Positions 47,801 through 56,347 of a DNA stretch of 64,000 bases are shown here, in pieces (the first letter of the stretch is position 1; each line of letters opens with the position of its first letter). The notes under the pieces were generated by a model that made no database searches, was not told the DNA's origin, and was given only the letters and a program-made list of their open reading frames with translations. A program made the position numbers and the translations under genes. Origin of the DNA: Opitutia bacterium (GTDB lineage: Bacteria; Verrucomicrobiota; Verrucomicrobiia; Opitutales; UBA953); NCBI GenBank assembly GCA_003569165.1, contig BGOI01000008.1, positions 1-64,000 of the forward strand, in the 5' to 3' direction.

Positions 47801-48854
47801 GGATAACCCACGCTTCTCGATCGAACGCTCGACCCTGAGCGCAGCTGAAACCGCAAAATCCCTCGCCGACTACCGTCGCTCCGCCGCCGTGCTGCTCAAC
47901 AAGGGAGCATTCAACGTCAACTCGACGTCATCTGTCGCTTGGCAGACCTTCCTCGGCTCCGCCAAGAAGTTGGCGATCGCCGATAAAGGCCCCTCGATCC
48001 CCGACGACAAGAGCAACGCGCGCTTCCCCCGGGTACTCGCCAAGGCAACCAGCAGCGTCGCCGCCAATAATTTCGACGACCCCTCCAACTGGTCCGGCTT
48101 CGCCAACCTCACCGATGCTCAAATCACCAGCCTAGCGAACGCTATCGTTGCCGAGAACAAGGCGCGCTTCGCAATCCAGATACGCGGCGAACGCGATCTG
48201 ACCAAGGCTCCCGGCGCCCGGCTCTTCGGTGGGCTAACCAAGCCAGCCACGCCTTACCTCGGGCTCTCCGAGTTCATCAACCGCTTCCTCAACCCTGATA
48301 ACATGGCCAGCCGCTCTGGCGCCCTGCAGGCGGCGATCCTGCGAGCCGACCAGACGTTTAATGCCGGACTCAGCGACCGCCTCTTCGCCAATGCCACCGA
48401 TCGTATCCTGACGCAGGCCTCACTTCAGACGGCCACCGCCGGCTTCTTCCCGAACCCGGAGAACATCGAGGTCATCGCCCAGAACGGAACTAGCCGAGCC
48501 CACTCTGCGATGGGTGCGCCCGGTAATCTCCTGCAGTCCGACCTCCTCCAGAGCCTCGGCTCAGCCCTCGCGAGCCGCTCCGATACCTTTACCCTGCGCT
48601 GCTACGGCGAAGCCTCCCAGCGCAGCGGCGAGACCGGCTCCGCCTGGCTTGAAGCCGTCGTGCAGCGCCTCCCCGAGTTCGTCGACCCGACTAATGCAGC
48701 TGAGACCGGCAACAGCGCTCCCAAACCGCTGAAAATCGCCCCGTCCACCAGCACGGATGCATCTGTCAGCACCGCCCTCACTTCGGTTAACAACGTGCTC
48801 GGCCGTCGCTTCAAGATCATTTCCCTTCGCTGGCTGAAAGCCGATGAACTTTAA
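44856..48854 (+). CDS. Giant prepilin-like protein, Verru_Chthon cassette A-like, copy 1
   Basis: A 1332-residue protein. The N-terminus MKHSKRSSG-FSLILSLTVMAGIVMLL reads as a type IV prepilin leader with cleavage after G9, followed by a ~25-residue hydrophobic helix. The usual Glu at position 5 of the mature protein is Leu. A conserved helical stretch (AMRLALAHLQQEAGADRR, ~56-73) follows, then a very large mixed region with SYAYWVGDEGVKARPNLID (~190) and a C-terminal block RSDTFTLRCYGE...WLEAVVQRLPEFVDP. It resembles the Verru_Chthon cassette protein A family, of unknown function, found in Verrucomicrobia. The B, C and D cassette proteins are not next to it. It overlaps the next gene by 11 bases. 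Confidence 0.85.
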   Translation: MKHSKRSSGFSLILSLTVMAGIVMLLVTLSAFMTVESRAVMNQQLATRAKLNSIVAMRLALAHLQQEAGADRRSTARADITQPAATASTVRNPMWTGIWRTDLPDLPPAWLVSGRADQPAGTQAVSLYSTSLTPDYHVGYWAPWQSGYTPSADQLVTLVGLGSALSQDGSTPSGLVSLPKIALPDDDVVGSYAYWVGDEGVKARPNLIDTRAKSDTNSADQLISVRSPVTHGLLKDLPNQSQITALSRMKDAPLLTNWDPIITGGAPLDTRKFFHDISLVSAGVLADPVNGGLKRDLSVAFELSDAQFAMTEFGGGATGAAGTATENGVEAFPVSEKMPVLMKGSAKTTAEPIFSRTVPDGQVRGPTWWALRDYHRLYKQLGWSSGGSGARATTTPTLLARTLWPNVAAAHPSGTPASSGLANNSLRNRIYGYSDIYNGDLPTPINPNASDLLNGDSGRLITRPLNVAATPYVQRVSLAFSVNKMQWFIWKSIKIGKNVMWYQEEWVDIRLNITPIVVIHNPYNVRMTWQPGTTGATGTKTPYAAAISFSDLAGWKFRFKQYQAGTMSGPSTYETPLSDFFSLQSGNSDNEDSFRLYLSKDNNAAITLEPGEHRVFSCEPVIGEWAKSIVLNNTYDTRGGYRDNVWDWGFGVDATDNFDINSPIAFEIIPGGNMRMRHAVACWPDDQLYLNSSPGNSDKNDFFYNSSEVNEVVFTDINQIKYPSPGEKFFASWRHVRDKYPRPNPTYDGRIPYPTPTSPPLEPDLVNVIDISVKTADAEGAPFATLALSNPLAATQRASASGRIGAGTGAGARGASPSYQITVRNGTWLNVLANADSGRLAFGGNSTSSYGAPKAILTELPLVQPITLAQYAHANFGVRDQQPLLSIGNSFASPYVDARKVLQTNGANWSEFDQTYLLNAALWDGYFLSSLAPWMKTGATGAIAPTIPTPTNPNATATTIDPNEAKSLTQVIDDFVNNDTPLDNPRFSIERSTLSAAETAKSLADYRRSAAVLLNKGAFNVNSTSSVAWQTFLGSAKKLAIADKGPSIPDDKSNARFPRVLAKATSSVAANNFDDPSNWSGFANLTDAQITSLANAIVAENKARFAIQIRGERDLTKAPGARLFGGLTKPATPYLGLSEFINRFLNPDNMASRSGALQAAILRADQTFNAGLSDRLFANATDRILTQASLQTATAGFFPNPENIEVIAQNGTSRAHSAMGAPGNLLQSDLLQSLGSALASRSDTFTLRCYGEASQRSGETGSAWLEAVVQRLPEFVDPTNAAETGNSAPKPLKIAPSTSTDASVSTALTSVNNVLGRRFKIISLRWLKADEL

Positions 48855-49659
48855 AGCCCTCCTGCTAGCGCTTCTCGTCGGTGCGCCCTTGCTGCTTCCC
48901 GCCGCCGACTCGCCAGTTGTTGAGGCTCGCCTCAAGTTAATCTCCACCACCCGGCCCCTCGTCGGCGTCGGCTTCGCCCGCGGTAAGAAGGCCGAAGGTA
49001 TCGTCATCCCGACCGACATGTTCTCGGAGGAGATCACCTACCGCGGCCCGGCTCGGTTCGAACTCTTCGAGCTGAATACCGTGGCCAAGCCGACGGAGTC
49101 GATCCCGACGACATCGGAAAAAGAAGGCTCTTCCGCGAAAACGCGCCCCGCCCGCGGCATCAAGGCGCGTGAACCGTCCCACGAGTTCGTCCCCAGCGGC
49201 AGGCCGCCACTGGCCTGGATCGACCTACCGGCGAACCAAGGCCGCCTGAATCTCATCCTGCTCATCACCCCCGGCAAGGATAACGGCATCACCGCACTCA
49301 ACGACGCGCCTGGCTCATTCCCTCCTGGCAGCAACCGTTACTTGAACCTCTGCGGCTTCCCCGTTGTTGTGAAGACGCCATCAGGCGAGCAGGCCATACC
49401 GCCCGGCGGCACCAAGGTCATCCGCCCCGGAGCCAAGGACAACGACTACTACGACCTGCAGCTCGTGACCAAGACCGACGGCGCCGACCGCCTCGCCTTC
49501 TCTAGCCGCATCTTCCACATGGAATCCATCCGGAAGCTCTACCTGTTAATCCAGGCCCCTGGCGACAACGCCCGCCTGATCGTCCGCGACATCGAAGACC
49601 GGCCGCCTTCCGCCAAAGGGGGGACGCTCACGACGGTCGGCCCCAAGGGCGGCAAGTAG
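48844..49659 (+). CDS. Secreted partner of cassette protein, copy 1
   Basis: A 271-residue exported protein (signal peptide MNFKALLLALLVGAPLLLPAAD). Its ATG lies inside the end of the giant gene (11-base overlap), which points to translational coupling. I recognise no family, but it shares a pattern with the partner of the second module: EITYRGPARFELFEL after a VIPTDMF-like block, FPPGSNRYLNLCGFPVVV in the middle, and RKLYLLIQAPGDNARLIVRDIEDRPPS at the end. The fold looks beta-rich. It probably interacts with, or is secreted alongside, the giant protein. Confidence 0.8.
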   Translation: MNFKALLLALLVGAPLLLPAADSPVVEARLKLISTTRPLVGVGFARGKKAEGIVIPTDMFSEEITYRGPARFELFELNTVAKPTESIPTTSEKEGSSAKTRPARGIKAREPSHEFVPSGRPPLAWIDLPANQGRLNLILLITPGKDNGITALNDAPGSFPPGSNRYLNLCGFPVVVKTPSGEQAIPPGGTKVIRPGAKDNDYYDLQLVTKTDGADRLAFSSRIFHMESIRKLYLLIQAPGDNARLIVRDIEDRPPSAKGGTLTTVGPKGGK

Positions 49660-49737
49660 GTCAGGAGTTTACATAACTTTGATATAACGGAAGGGGACGG
49701 GGCTTGAGCACGCTCGGGCCGACCCCAGACTGAGGCC

Positions 49738-52700
49738 ATGGCCCCCGACACCGAGACGCTACCCCGCCGCCTGCGCCCCGGCTTCAGCCTCGTGCTGTCG
49801 CTCGTGGTGATGTCCATCGTACTGATGACGGTCATCACGGTGGCTTCGTTCGTGACCATCGAGTCGCGCCTCTCGGCGCAGCACCAGAACTTCCAGCGGG
49901 CGAAACTCAACGCGGCCGTCTCGCTCCGCCTCGCCCTCGCACACCTCCAGCAGGAAGCTGGCCCCGACCGGCGCATGACCGCGCGGGCCGATATCCTGGC
50001 CAACACCACGCAGCCGGGCTGGACCTGGAACACGATCCGCAATCCGCTCTGGACCGGCGTCTGGCGCAGCGACCAGCAACTCCAGCCGCCCTCCTGGCTG
50101 ATTAGCGGACGACACGACCAGCTACCCGGTACGCAATCGGCGAACCTCTTCGGCCAGGAGGACTTCTACATCGACCAATGGGTCCCTTGGCAGAACGACT
50201 TCACCATCCCGGCCAACCTGCTCGTGCCTTTGGTAGGAAGCACCTGCGCGAGCGCCGCCGAACTCGCCACGGCCACCAGCCCAGGGAAACCCGACGGCCG
50301 CATCGCCCTGCCCCGTATCGCCCTGCCCGATAGCGATGCGAATGGCTCTTACTGCTACTGGATCGGCGACGAAGGGGTCAAAGCACGCATCAATCTCACT
50401 GACCCGCGACTGACTCCGGCTATCGGCATCACGACGCCTCAGCTGCAGCAGGAAGCACTGCGCGGTACCGCACGCTCGGGGACCGGCATCCTGGCCGGAC
50501 TCGAGAATATGCCCCTCAGCGGGGTCGACCCGCGTATCACCCAGATGCGCGAAATCCCCTTCCTGACGAATACCGGACTCGGACTCGCGGAAACCTCCCC
50601 GCCGACCCGCGCCAAGCGCCTGTTCACTGAAGCTACGCTATGGTCGCGCGGCGTGAACTGCGACTCCCTCTGGGGCGGGCTCAAGGTCGACCTCTCGCTG
50701 GCCTTCGAGAAGACGGACGCCGAATGGAAAGCGTCCGAGTTCGGCGAAGGCGCCGCCCCGAAGGACTCCGCCGGAGCGCAGCTATCCGGGGTCACCTACA
50801 CCTTCCATCCGAACGGCGTCACCACGCGCAGCGCCTACGCCGACGCCAAGGTCACCGTCCGGCATGACGGCGCCTCCCGCAACATCGCGCCGCTCTATTC
50901 CTTCTCGAACAGCGGCACGACGCGCGGCCCGACCTGGGAATCCCTCCGCAGCTACCACCAACTGTACAAAGAAATCAATTGGTTCAATCCGGTGGCGCCG
51001 GAACTCAACGCCCGAGCGCACTTCCCCAACGCGGCCGCTCTCGCCGCCTCGGCCTATGGAGATCGCACCCATTACGGGCGTTTCTATAACCGTGCCGACT
51101 CGACCGGCGATTTCCTCAACGCCACTAGCATCAACGGACTTCCCCCACCCAAGCCGACCAAGGTGGCGGTCTCCCCTTACGTCTGCCGACAGATGCTCGT
51201 CTGGGGCCTCCAGGAAGGCGGTGGCCTCCTCCGACTGACCGTTTCGCCGGTGATCGTGCTGCATAATCCTTACAACGTCAGCCTGCGGCTCGCACGCGAT
51301 AACTCCTCCTCGGAGAATTCCGCACTGCGCCTTTCCTTCCGTAACTGGGAGACACTGCAACTGAAGTTCCAAAAGAACACCGACACCTGGACCCGGAGCA
51401 TCGGCGAACTTGCCGCTGGTGCCGACACCTCCGTCAACTCAGTCGAAAGCTTCCGAGCCTACGTCGGTGTCGACATCGTACTGCAACCCGGCGATCTACG
51501 GGTCTTTTCCTATGCCGCTGAAGGCCCTCCGCCGGGATTCCCGAGCACGCGTCGTTTCATGCGTGACCCGGTCACGACGAGTGTGCCGGTCGTCCCCCTG
51601 ACTGTCGATAAGGGAATGGATACGCGCGGCGGTTTCTGGATGAACTGCACCGACGCGACTGGCAACCCGCTGACCGTGATGAATGGAATCGGCGGGGAGG
51701 CCATCACCGTCAGCCTCCAGAACAGCGGCGTCTTCGAGGCACGGGTGCTGCTGAGCTCCTGGCCAGGAGACCGCCTCACGAGCCAGAATAACAACAGTCT
51801 CAGCTCAGCCTACAACACCTGCAGCGAACTGAATACCCTCATGGCCACGAATCTTAGCCGCAGCGGTGGGGTCGTGACCTTGACCGTAGGCGGCACCGGA
51901 CTCGACGTGCCGGACGCCTTCTCGGAACCTAAAATCCTCGGCATCTTTGATTACGGCCTCCGCTGGCCGAAAGACGCGCTACCCTTTCCCGTATTCTCGC
52001 ATTCCAACCCGATGGCGGCCGTGACCCGCGGCGACGCCAACGGCATGTCCAGCTCCAAAACGGCCTCGTTACCTATGAAAGACGGCTACGCCTTTACCTC
52101 GCCGAGCTACAAAATGGTGCTCCGCCCGGCCAACAACTGGAACGATGTCATTGAGACGCCGGTCGGCGACACCCGCGCCTTCGGCGGCCTCAGCGCGACC
52201 TCCGGGCTCGGCGGCGTGACCTCGGCGGTTTATACGAGCGTGCCGCTCTCGGCGCCCCTGTCCCTCGCCCAATATACGCATGCGAATTTTGGCATTCGCG
52301 ACCAGGAGCCTCTTTTCCAGATCGGCAACAGTTTCGCCTCACTGAGCAACAATATCGCCAGCGCCTACACCACGGACGGGGCTTGCGGGGTCAGCAACCA
52401 TGATCAGTCTTGGATGGCCAATTCAGCCCTCTACGACCGGTTCTTCCTCTCGGGCGCAGCCCCGATCATCAGCCGGGCGGCGGTCATCACGGAGTCCAAG
52501 ACCTTAAGCACCGTCCTCGATGAATTCGCCGCCGGCACCGGACGGCTTGCTAATCCACGCACCCGTCTCTTCCCAACGCGAGACCCGGTCACCGTACGCG
52601 CCATGCTCGGCGACCATCGTCGCATCGCCGGGACGATCCTGACTGACGGCACTTTCAACGTTAACAGTACTTCGGTGGACGCCTGGGCGGCCCTCCTGGC

Positions 52701-53616
52701 CACCGCGAAGCGTAACGTGATGGGCGCGGCCACCGAGCTACTGCCTGGTACCGATAAGAACGCCCGTTTCCCGCGAGCCGCCCGAGCCGACCCCGTGGAC
52801 TATAACTATAAGACTGCGTTCAACGACAAGAAGGCCTGGACCGGCCTGGCGACCTTGGACGACGCGCAGATCAAACTGCTGGCCAAGTCGATCGTCGACG
52901 AGACACGCATGCGCATCCGGCAAAACCATCGCTACCCATACGGCATCAAGAATGGCCTCAACGTCCACTACGTGATCAAAAACCGCGGCGTCGAAGTCCC
53001 GCTGCCTTACATCGGACTGGCCCAGTTCGTGAACCGCTTCAACTGCGGCATGTACCCCAACCAGGTCGCTTGGCAGGGCTGCCTCCAAAACGCCATCCTG
53101 CGGGCCGACGTCGACGGAGCCAACCTCTCCAACCGTAGTTCCCCCCTGACCGCGGCGCCCGCGTACGATGCGTCGAAGCTCACAGTAAGCACCGCTAATT
53201 CTGGCCCGGGCCTGATTCCCTACGTATTCCTGCCCAGCAATGTCGTCGCCACCGACCCCCGGACGAGCAGCACCAAGAGCCACTCGCTTCGGGCGGCACC
53301 GACTTCGTTGATGCAATCCGATATTCTCGAAGCCGTCGGCTCATCGCTGAGTACGCGCTCCGACACCTTCGTCATCCGTTGCTACGGTGACTCAACGGAC
53401 CCGCTTGACCCGTCCCGAACCCTGGCCGGCTGCTGGATCGAAGCCGTCGTGCAGCGTATCCCAGAATTCTGCGACCCCAGCCAGCCACCCGAAACCGAGG
53501 TAGCCAAGCTGACCGACGGACAACAGCACAACCCCTTGCTCAACCAGATCAATCGCACGCTAGGCCGGCGCTTCGTCATTCTCTCCACCCGTACGCTCAC
53601 GCAGAAGGACCTATGA
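49738..53616 (+). CDS. Giant prepilin-like protein, Verru_Chthon cassette A-like, copy 2
   Basis: A 1292-residue paralogue of the first giant protein. The leader MAPDTETLPRRLRPG-FSLVLSLVVMSIVLMTVI again fits prepilin cleavage before Phe, with Leu instead of Glu at +5. SLRLALAHLQQEAGPDRRMTARADI and SYCYWIGDEGVKARINLTD match the same positions in copy 1, as do LAQYTHANFGIRDQEPLFQIGNSFAS and the end block RSDTFVIRCYGD...WIEAVVQRIPEFCDP, LGRRFVILSTR. The middle differs, so the copies are old. It starts 78 bases after the first partner gene and overlaps the next gene by 4 bases (ATGA). Confidence 0.85.
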   Translation: MAPDTETLPRRLRPGFSLVLSLVVMSIVLMTVITVASFVTIESRLSAQHQNFQRAKLNAAVSLRLALAHLQQEAGPDRRMTARADILANTTQPGWTWNTIRNPLWTGVWRSDQQLQPPSWLISGRHDQLPGTQSANLFGQEDFYIDQWVPWQNDFTIPANLLVPLVGSTCASAAELATATSPGKPDGRIALPRIALPDSDANGSYCYWIGDEGVKARINLTDPRLTPAIGITTPQLQQEALRGTARSGTGILAGLENMPLSGVDPRITQMREIPFLTNTGLGLAETSPPTRAKRLFTEATLWSRGVNCDSLWGGLKVDLSLAFEKTDAEWKASEFGEGAAPKDSAGAQLSGVTYTFHPNGVTTRSAYADAKVTVRHDGASRNIAPLYSFSNSGTTRGPTWESLRSYHQLYKEINWFNPVAPELNARAHFPNAAALAASAYGDRTHYGRFYNRADSTGDFLNATSINGLPPPKPTKVAVSPYVCRQMLVWGLQEGGGLLRLTVSPVIVLHNPYNVSLRLARDNSSSENSALRLSFRNWETLQLKFQKNTDTWTRSIGELAAGADTSVNSVESFRAYVGVDIVLQPGDLRVFSYAAEGPPPGFPSTRRFMRDPVTTSVPVVPLTVDKGMDTRGGFWMNCTDATGNPLTVMNGIGGEAITVSLQNSGVFEARVLLSSWPGDRLTSQNNNSLSSAYNTCSELNTLMATNLSRSGGVVTLTVGGTGLDVPDAFSEPKILGIFDYGLRWPKDALPFPVFSHSNPMAAVTRGDANGMSSSKTASLPMKDGYAFTSPSYKMVLRPANNWNDVIETPVGDTRAFGGLSATSGLGGVTSAVYTSVPLSAPLSLAQYTHANFGIRDQEPLFQIGNSFASLSNNIASAYTTDGACGVSNHDQSWMANSALYDRFFLSGAAPIISRAAVITESKTLSTVLDEFAAGTGRLANPRTRLFPTRDPVTVRAMLGDHRRIAGTILTDGTFNVNSTSVDAWAALLATAKRNVMGAATELLPGTDKNARFPRAARADPVDYNYKTAFNDKKAWTGLATLDDAQIKLLAKSIVDETRMRIRQNHRYPYGIKNGLNVHYVIKNRGVEVPLPYIGLAQFVNRFNCGMYPNQVAWQGCLQNAILRADVDGANLSNRSSPLTAAPAYDASKLTVSTANSGPGLIPYVFLPSNVVATDPRTSSTKSHSLRAAPTSLMQSDILEAVGSSLSTRSDTFVIRCYGDSTDPLDPSRTLAGCWIEAVVQRIPEFCDPSQPPETEVAKLTDGQQHNPLLNQINRTLGRRFVILSTRTLTQKDL

Positions 53617-54620
53617 TCGCCCGTACCGCCCTCCTGCTGCCGCTCCTCGCGACGTCTCTTTTCGCCCAGACTACCGACAAGCCCGGGGTCAGCATCCGCT
53701 TCCGGGCCCTCGCTTTCGACGACGCAATCCCGGCTGCTAGCTACCTTGAGGGCGACACTTTGCGTCGGCTCAGTATCCCGAACAACGCCTTCACCCGAGC
53801 GATTAACTATAAAGGTCCGCCCACGCTTCGTTTCATCACCATCGACGAGGAAACCTTGAAGCCTCGGCCGCTCACACCCGACATGACGGCAGCCATCCAG
53901 CGTCTGCGCCGTGCTCAGGCTGTCGCCTTGCAGGCGTCGGACGAGTTCGCCCAGATCACCCGCCTGCTTGATACCCTCAACTTTCAGATTACAGAGAGTA
54001 TCCGTAAGCCGTCCACTGGGGATCAGGCTCAGATCGACGCGCTCAACGAAAGACTCAAGGAACTCTCCGCCATTCTCGCCGCGGCTTCCAAGGAGACCGA
54101 AGAAGCCAATCTGCTTATCCTGAGGCTGGAATCCGCGCCCCAAGAGCCGCCCAAGGACGCTCCGAAAAAAGACGGGAAGGCGCCCAAACCAATCTCCACG
54201 CCCACCGCTGAATACACGTTCCAGAAAGATGGTAATTACCTGCTGCTCTTCTCTTCGGGCGGCAATGGACACCAGATCCTGGCCATGGACGACGCCGAGG
54301 GAATCTTCCCTTACGGTTCTTTCCAGTTCATCAACCTCACCGGTAAGGGCGTCGAGTTACGTTACCCTGATCGCAAGGTCACGCTTCGTGCGAACGCGCG
54401 TATCGTCGTGAAGAATCCCGCGGCGGACCATCAATACACCGTGGCGGAAATCCACACGAAAGCTGACGACGGCTATGACCTCGGCCACGTCTACCGCTCG
54501 CTGCAGCAGCCAAACGTTCGCTCCCTCGTCTTCCTGCTGCCGATCCCCGACGAGCCGCACGCAATCCGCAGCAAGACCATCGAGGATCGACGTCCGGCGG
54601 AACCCGCCGGGACGAAGTGA
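53613..54620 (+). CDS. Secreted partner of cassette protein, copy 2, with coiled-coil insert
   Basis: A 335-residue exported protein (MIARTALLLPLLATSLFAQ signal). Its start overlaps the giant gene stop by 4 bases. It matches the first partner at INYKGPPTLRFITID, FPYGSFQFINLTGKGVEL and SLVFLLPIPDEPHAIRSKTIEDRRP. Between the first two blocks it carries an extra ~110 residues (~95-205) rich in Ala, Leu, Glu and Lys (AAIQRLRRAQAVALQASDEF, LNERLKELSAILAAASKETEEAN), probably a coiled coil, followed by a Pro/Lys linker. No family is recognised. Confidence 0.8.
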   Translation: MIARTALLLPLLATSLFAQTTDKPGVSIRFRALAFDDAIPAASYLEGDTLRRLSIPNNAFTRAINYKGPPTLRFITIDEETLKPRPLTPDMTAAIQRLRRAQAVALQASDEFAQITRLLDTLNFQITESIRKPSTGDQAQIDALNERLKELSAILAAASKETEEANLLILRLESAPQEPPKDAPKKDGKAPKPISTPTAEYTFQKDGNYLLLFSSGGNGHQILAMDDAEGIFPYGSFQFINLTGKGVELRYPDRKVTLRANARIVVKNPAADHQYTVAEIHTKADDGYDLGHVYRSLQQPNVRSLVFLLPIPDEPHAIRSKTIEDRRPAEPAGTK

Positions 54621-56333
54621 TCAGGAGGCGTAGCGCCAGTCGAGGATCTCGGCCTGCGGGATCCGGCGTCCCTGCCAGCGGTTCCACTGCAGCTTGACGG
54701 CCATCTCGATCGCCTTGCCGGGTTCGGGCATGCGGTCGGCCATACGCCAGGCGACGAAGTTTAGGCGGCGTCCGCCGCTGAGCGGCAGCTGGTGACGGAA
54801 ATTCCCTTCGCCGAAGGGCGTGGGCGGACGGTCAAAGACGAAACCCTTGAAGCCGAAGACCGGCTCGCTGTTCCCTTCGCCAAAGGGTTGCAGGAGATCG
54901 AGGTCGTCGAGCAGCTGGTCGGTCACCTCGGAGGGCTTGATCCAATGGGCAATATCGATGTCGCGTCCGTCCGCATGGACGACGCCAGCAAGACGTTGGG
55001 CCTCGACGGCGGCTGCGAAGCGCGCCCGGAAGGCTTCCACGTCGCTGACATTGAGCGAGACGCCGACGGCCATCGGATGGCCGCCATAAGTCTTCAGGAG
55101 GTCGGCACAGGCACCGAGAGCCTCGACGAGATTGGTACCGGGGACGCTACGGCCAGAGCCCTTGGCGCTCTCCCCTTCTTTACCGAGCACGATGACTGGG
55201 CGATCGAGCGCTCGGCAGATCTTGCCCGCGGCGATACCGACGACTCCGGGATGCCAGTCGCCGTGGAGGACGTAGCCAGCGAGGTCGCCCATCGCCTTGG
55301 CCTGGGCAATGGCTTCTTCGGTGACCTTCTTATCGATTTCCTGACGTTCGCGATTGATGGCGTCGAGCTGCGCGGCGTCACGTAGGCAGTCATCCACATT
55401 ATCAGAAAGCAGCAGACGCAGTGGCAACGAGGCGTCCGCGAGACGGCCGCTGGCGTTGATTCTCGGGCCGATGCGGTAAGAGACGTCGACCGAGGTCAGC
55501 GTCCCGCCCGGCTCCATGCCACTGACAGCGATGAGTGCGCGGACGCCTTGGCGACGAGCTTCGCCGAGGGCCTTGAGGCCATGGGCAGCGAGGATGCGAT
55601 TCTCGGCCCGCAGCGGCACCAGGTCGGCGATCGTGCCGAGGGCGGCGAGATCGAGGTAATCCTTTACGGCGATGTTCGTGCCGCGTTCGTCGCCGGCGAG
55701 GCGAAGGACCTTTAGTACGCCGTGGACAAGCTTGAAGACCAGTCCAGCGGTGCAAAGCGTCTGCCACGGAGCGTCCGCGGCGTCATTGACGCGCGGATTG
55801 ACCAGCGTGCAGGTCACGCGAGATTCCTTGGCCACGTGGTGGTCGACTACGATGACGTCGACCCCTTCGGCGCGCAGTCGATCGACTTCTGGTTTTGAGT
55901 TCGTGCCACAATCGAGGGCGACAAAGAGCTGCGGCTTGGCTTCGGCCAGCACGCGCTCCAGGGCGGCCATCGAAAGGCCGTAGCCCTCCTCCAGGCGGCG
56001 CGGGACAAAGTATTCCGGCTGGGCACCGAGACGGCGGAGGAAGTGGACGAGCATCGCAGTGCTCGAGACACCATCGACGTCGTAGTCGCCCAGGATGGCG
56101 ATACGCTCACCCTTGGCGGCAGCGAGCACGAGGCGTTCGGCGGCTTCGCGCAGGCCACCGACCGCAAACGGATCGGAGACATGGGCGAGCTGGGGGCGGA
56201 GATGACGCTCCGCCTCGGCCTCGTCCGTAAAGGAACGGGAGAGAACAGTGGCCAGGGGTTCGGAAACCCCCAGCGCAACCGCGATCCGTCGGGCAAGCCC
56301 GGCGTCCGCGGCCCGGTGAGACCAGGCGGCCAT
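54621..56333 (-). CDS. recJ: Single-stranded-DNA-specific exonuclease RecJ
   Basis: A 5'-3' single-strand exonuclease of recombination and repair. DHH-family motifs are ILGDYDVDGVSSTAML (motif I, ~78-93), FVALDCGTNS, VIVVDHHVAKES (motif III, DHH) and DLAALGTIADLVPL. A DHHA1 segment with YGGHPMAVGVSL and a C-terminal OB-like region follow. The 570 residues are normal. It converges directly on the second cassette partner with no gap. It is 14 bases downstream of secDF on the same strand. Confidence 0.95.
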   Translation of the reverse strand: MAAWSHRAADAGLARRIAVALGVSEPLATVLSRSFTDEAEAERHLRPQLAHVSDPFAVGGLREAAERLVLAAAKGERIAILGDYDVDGVSSTAMLVHFLRRLGAQPEYFVPRRLEEGYGLSMAALERVLAEAKPQLFVALDCGTNSKPEVDRLRAEGVDVIVVDHHVAKESRVTCTLVNPRVNDAADAPWQTLCTAGLVFKLVHGVLKVLRLAGDERGTNIAVKDYLDLAALGTIADLVPLRAENRILAAHGLKALGEARRQGVRALIAVSGMEPGGTLTSVDVSYRIGPRINASGRLADASLPLRLLLSDNVDDCLRDAAQLDAINRERQEIDKKVTEEAIAQAKAMGDLAGYVLHGDWHPGVVGIAAGKICRALDRPVIVLGKEGESAKGSGRSVPGTNLVEALGACADLLKTYGGHPMAVGVSLNVSDVEAFRARFAAAVEAQRLAGVVHADGRDIDIAHWIKPSEVTDQLLDDLDLLQPFGEGNSEPVFGFKGFVFDRPPTPFGEGNFRHQLPLSGGRRLNFVAWRMADRMPEPGKAIEMAVKLQWNRWQGRRIPQAEILDWRYAS

Positions 56334-56347
56334 GTGCGGGGTGACCC

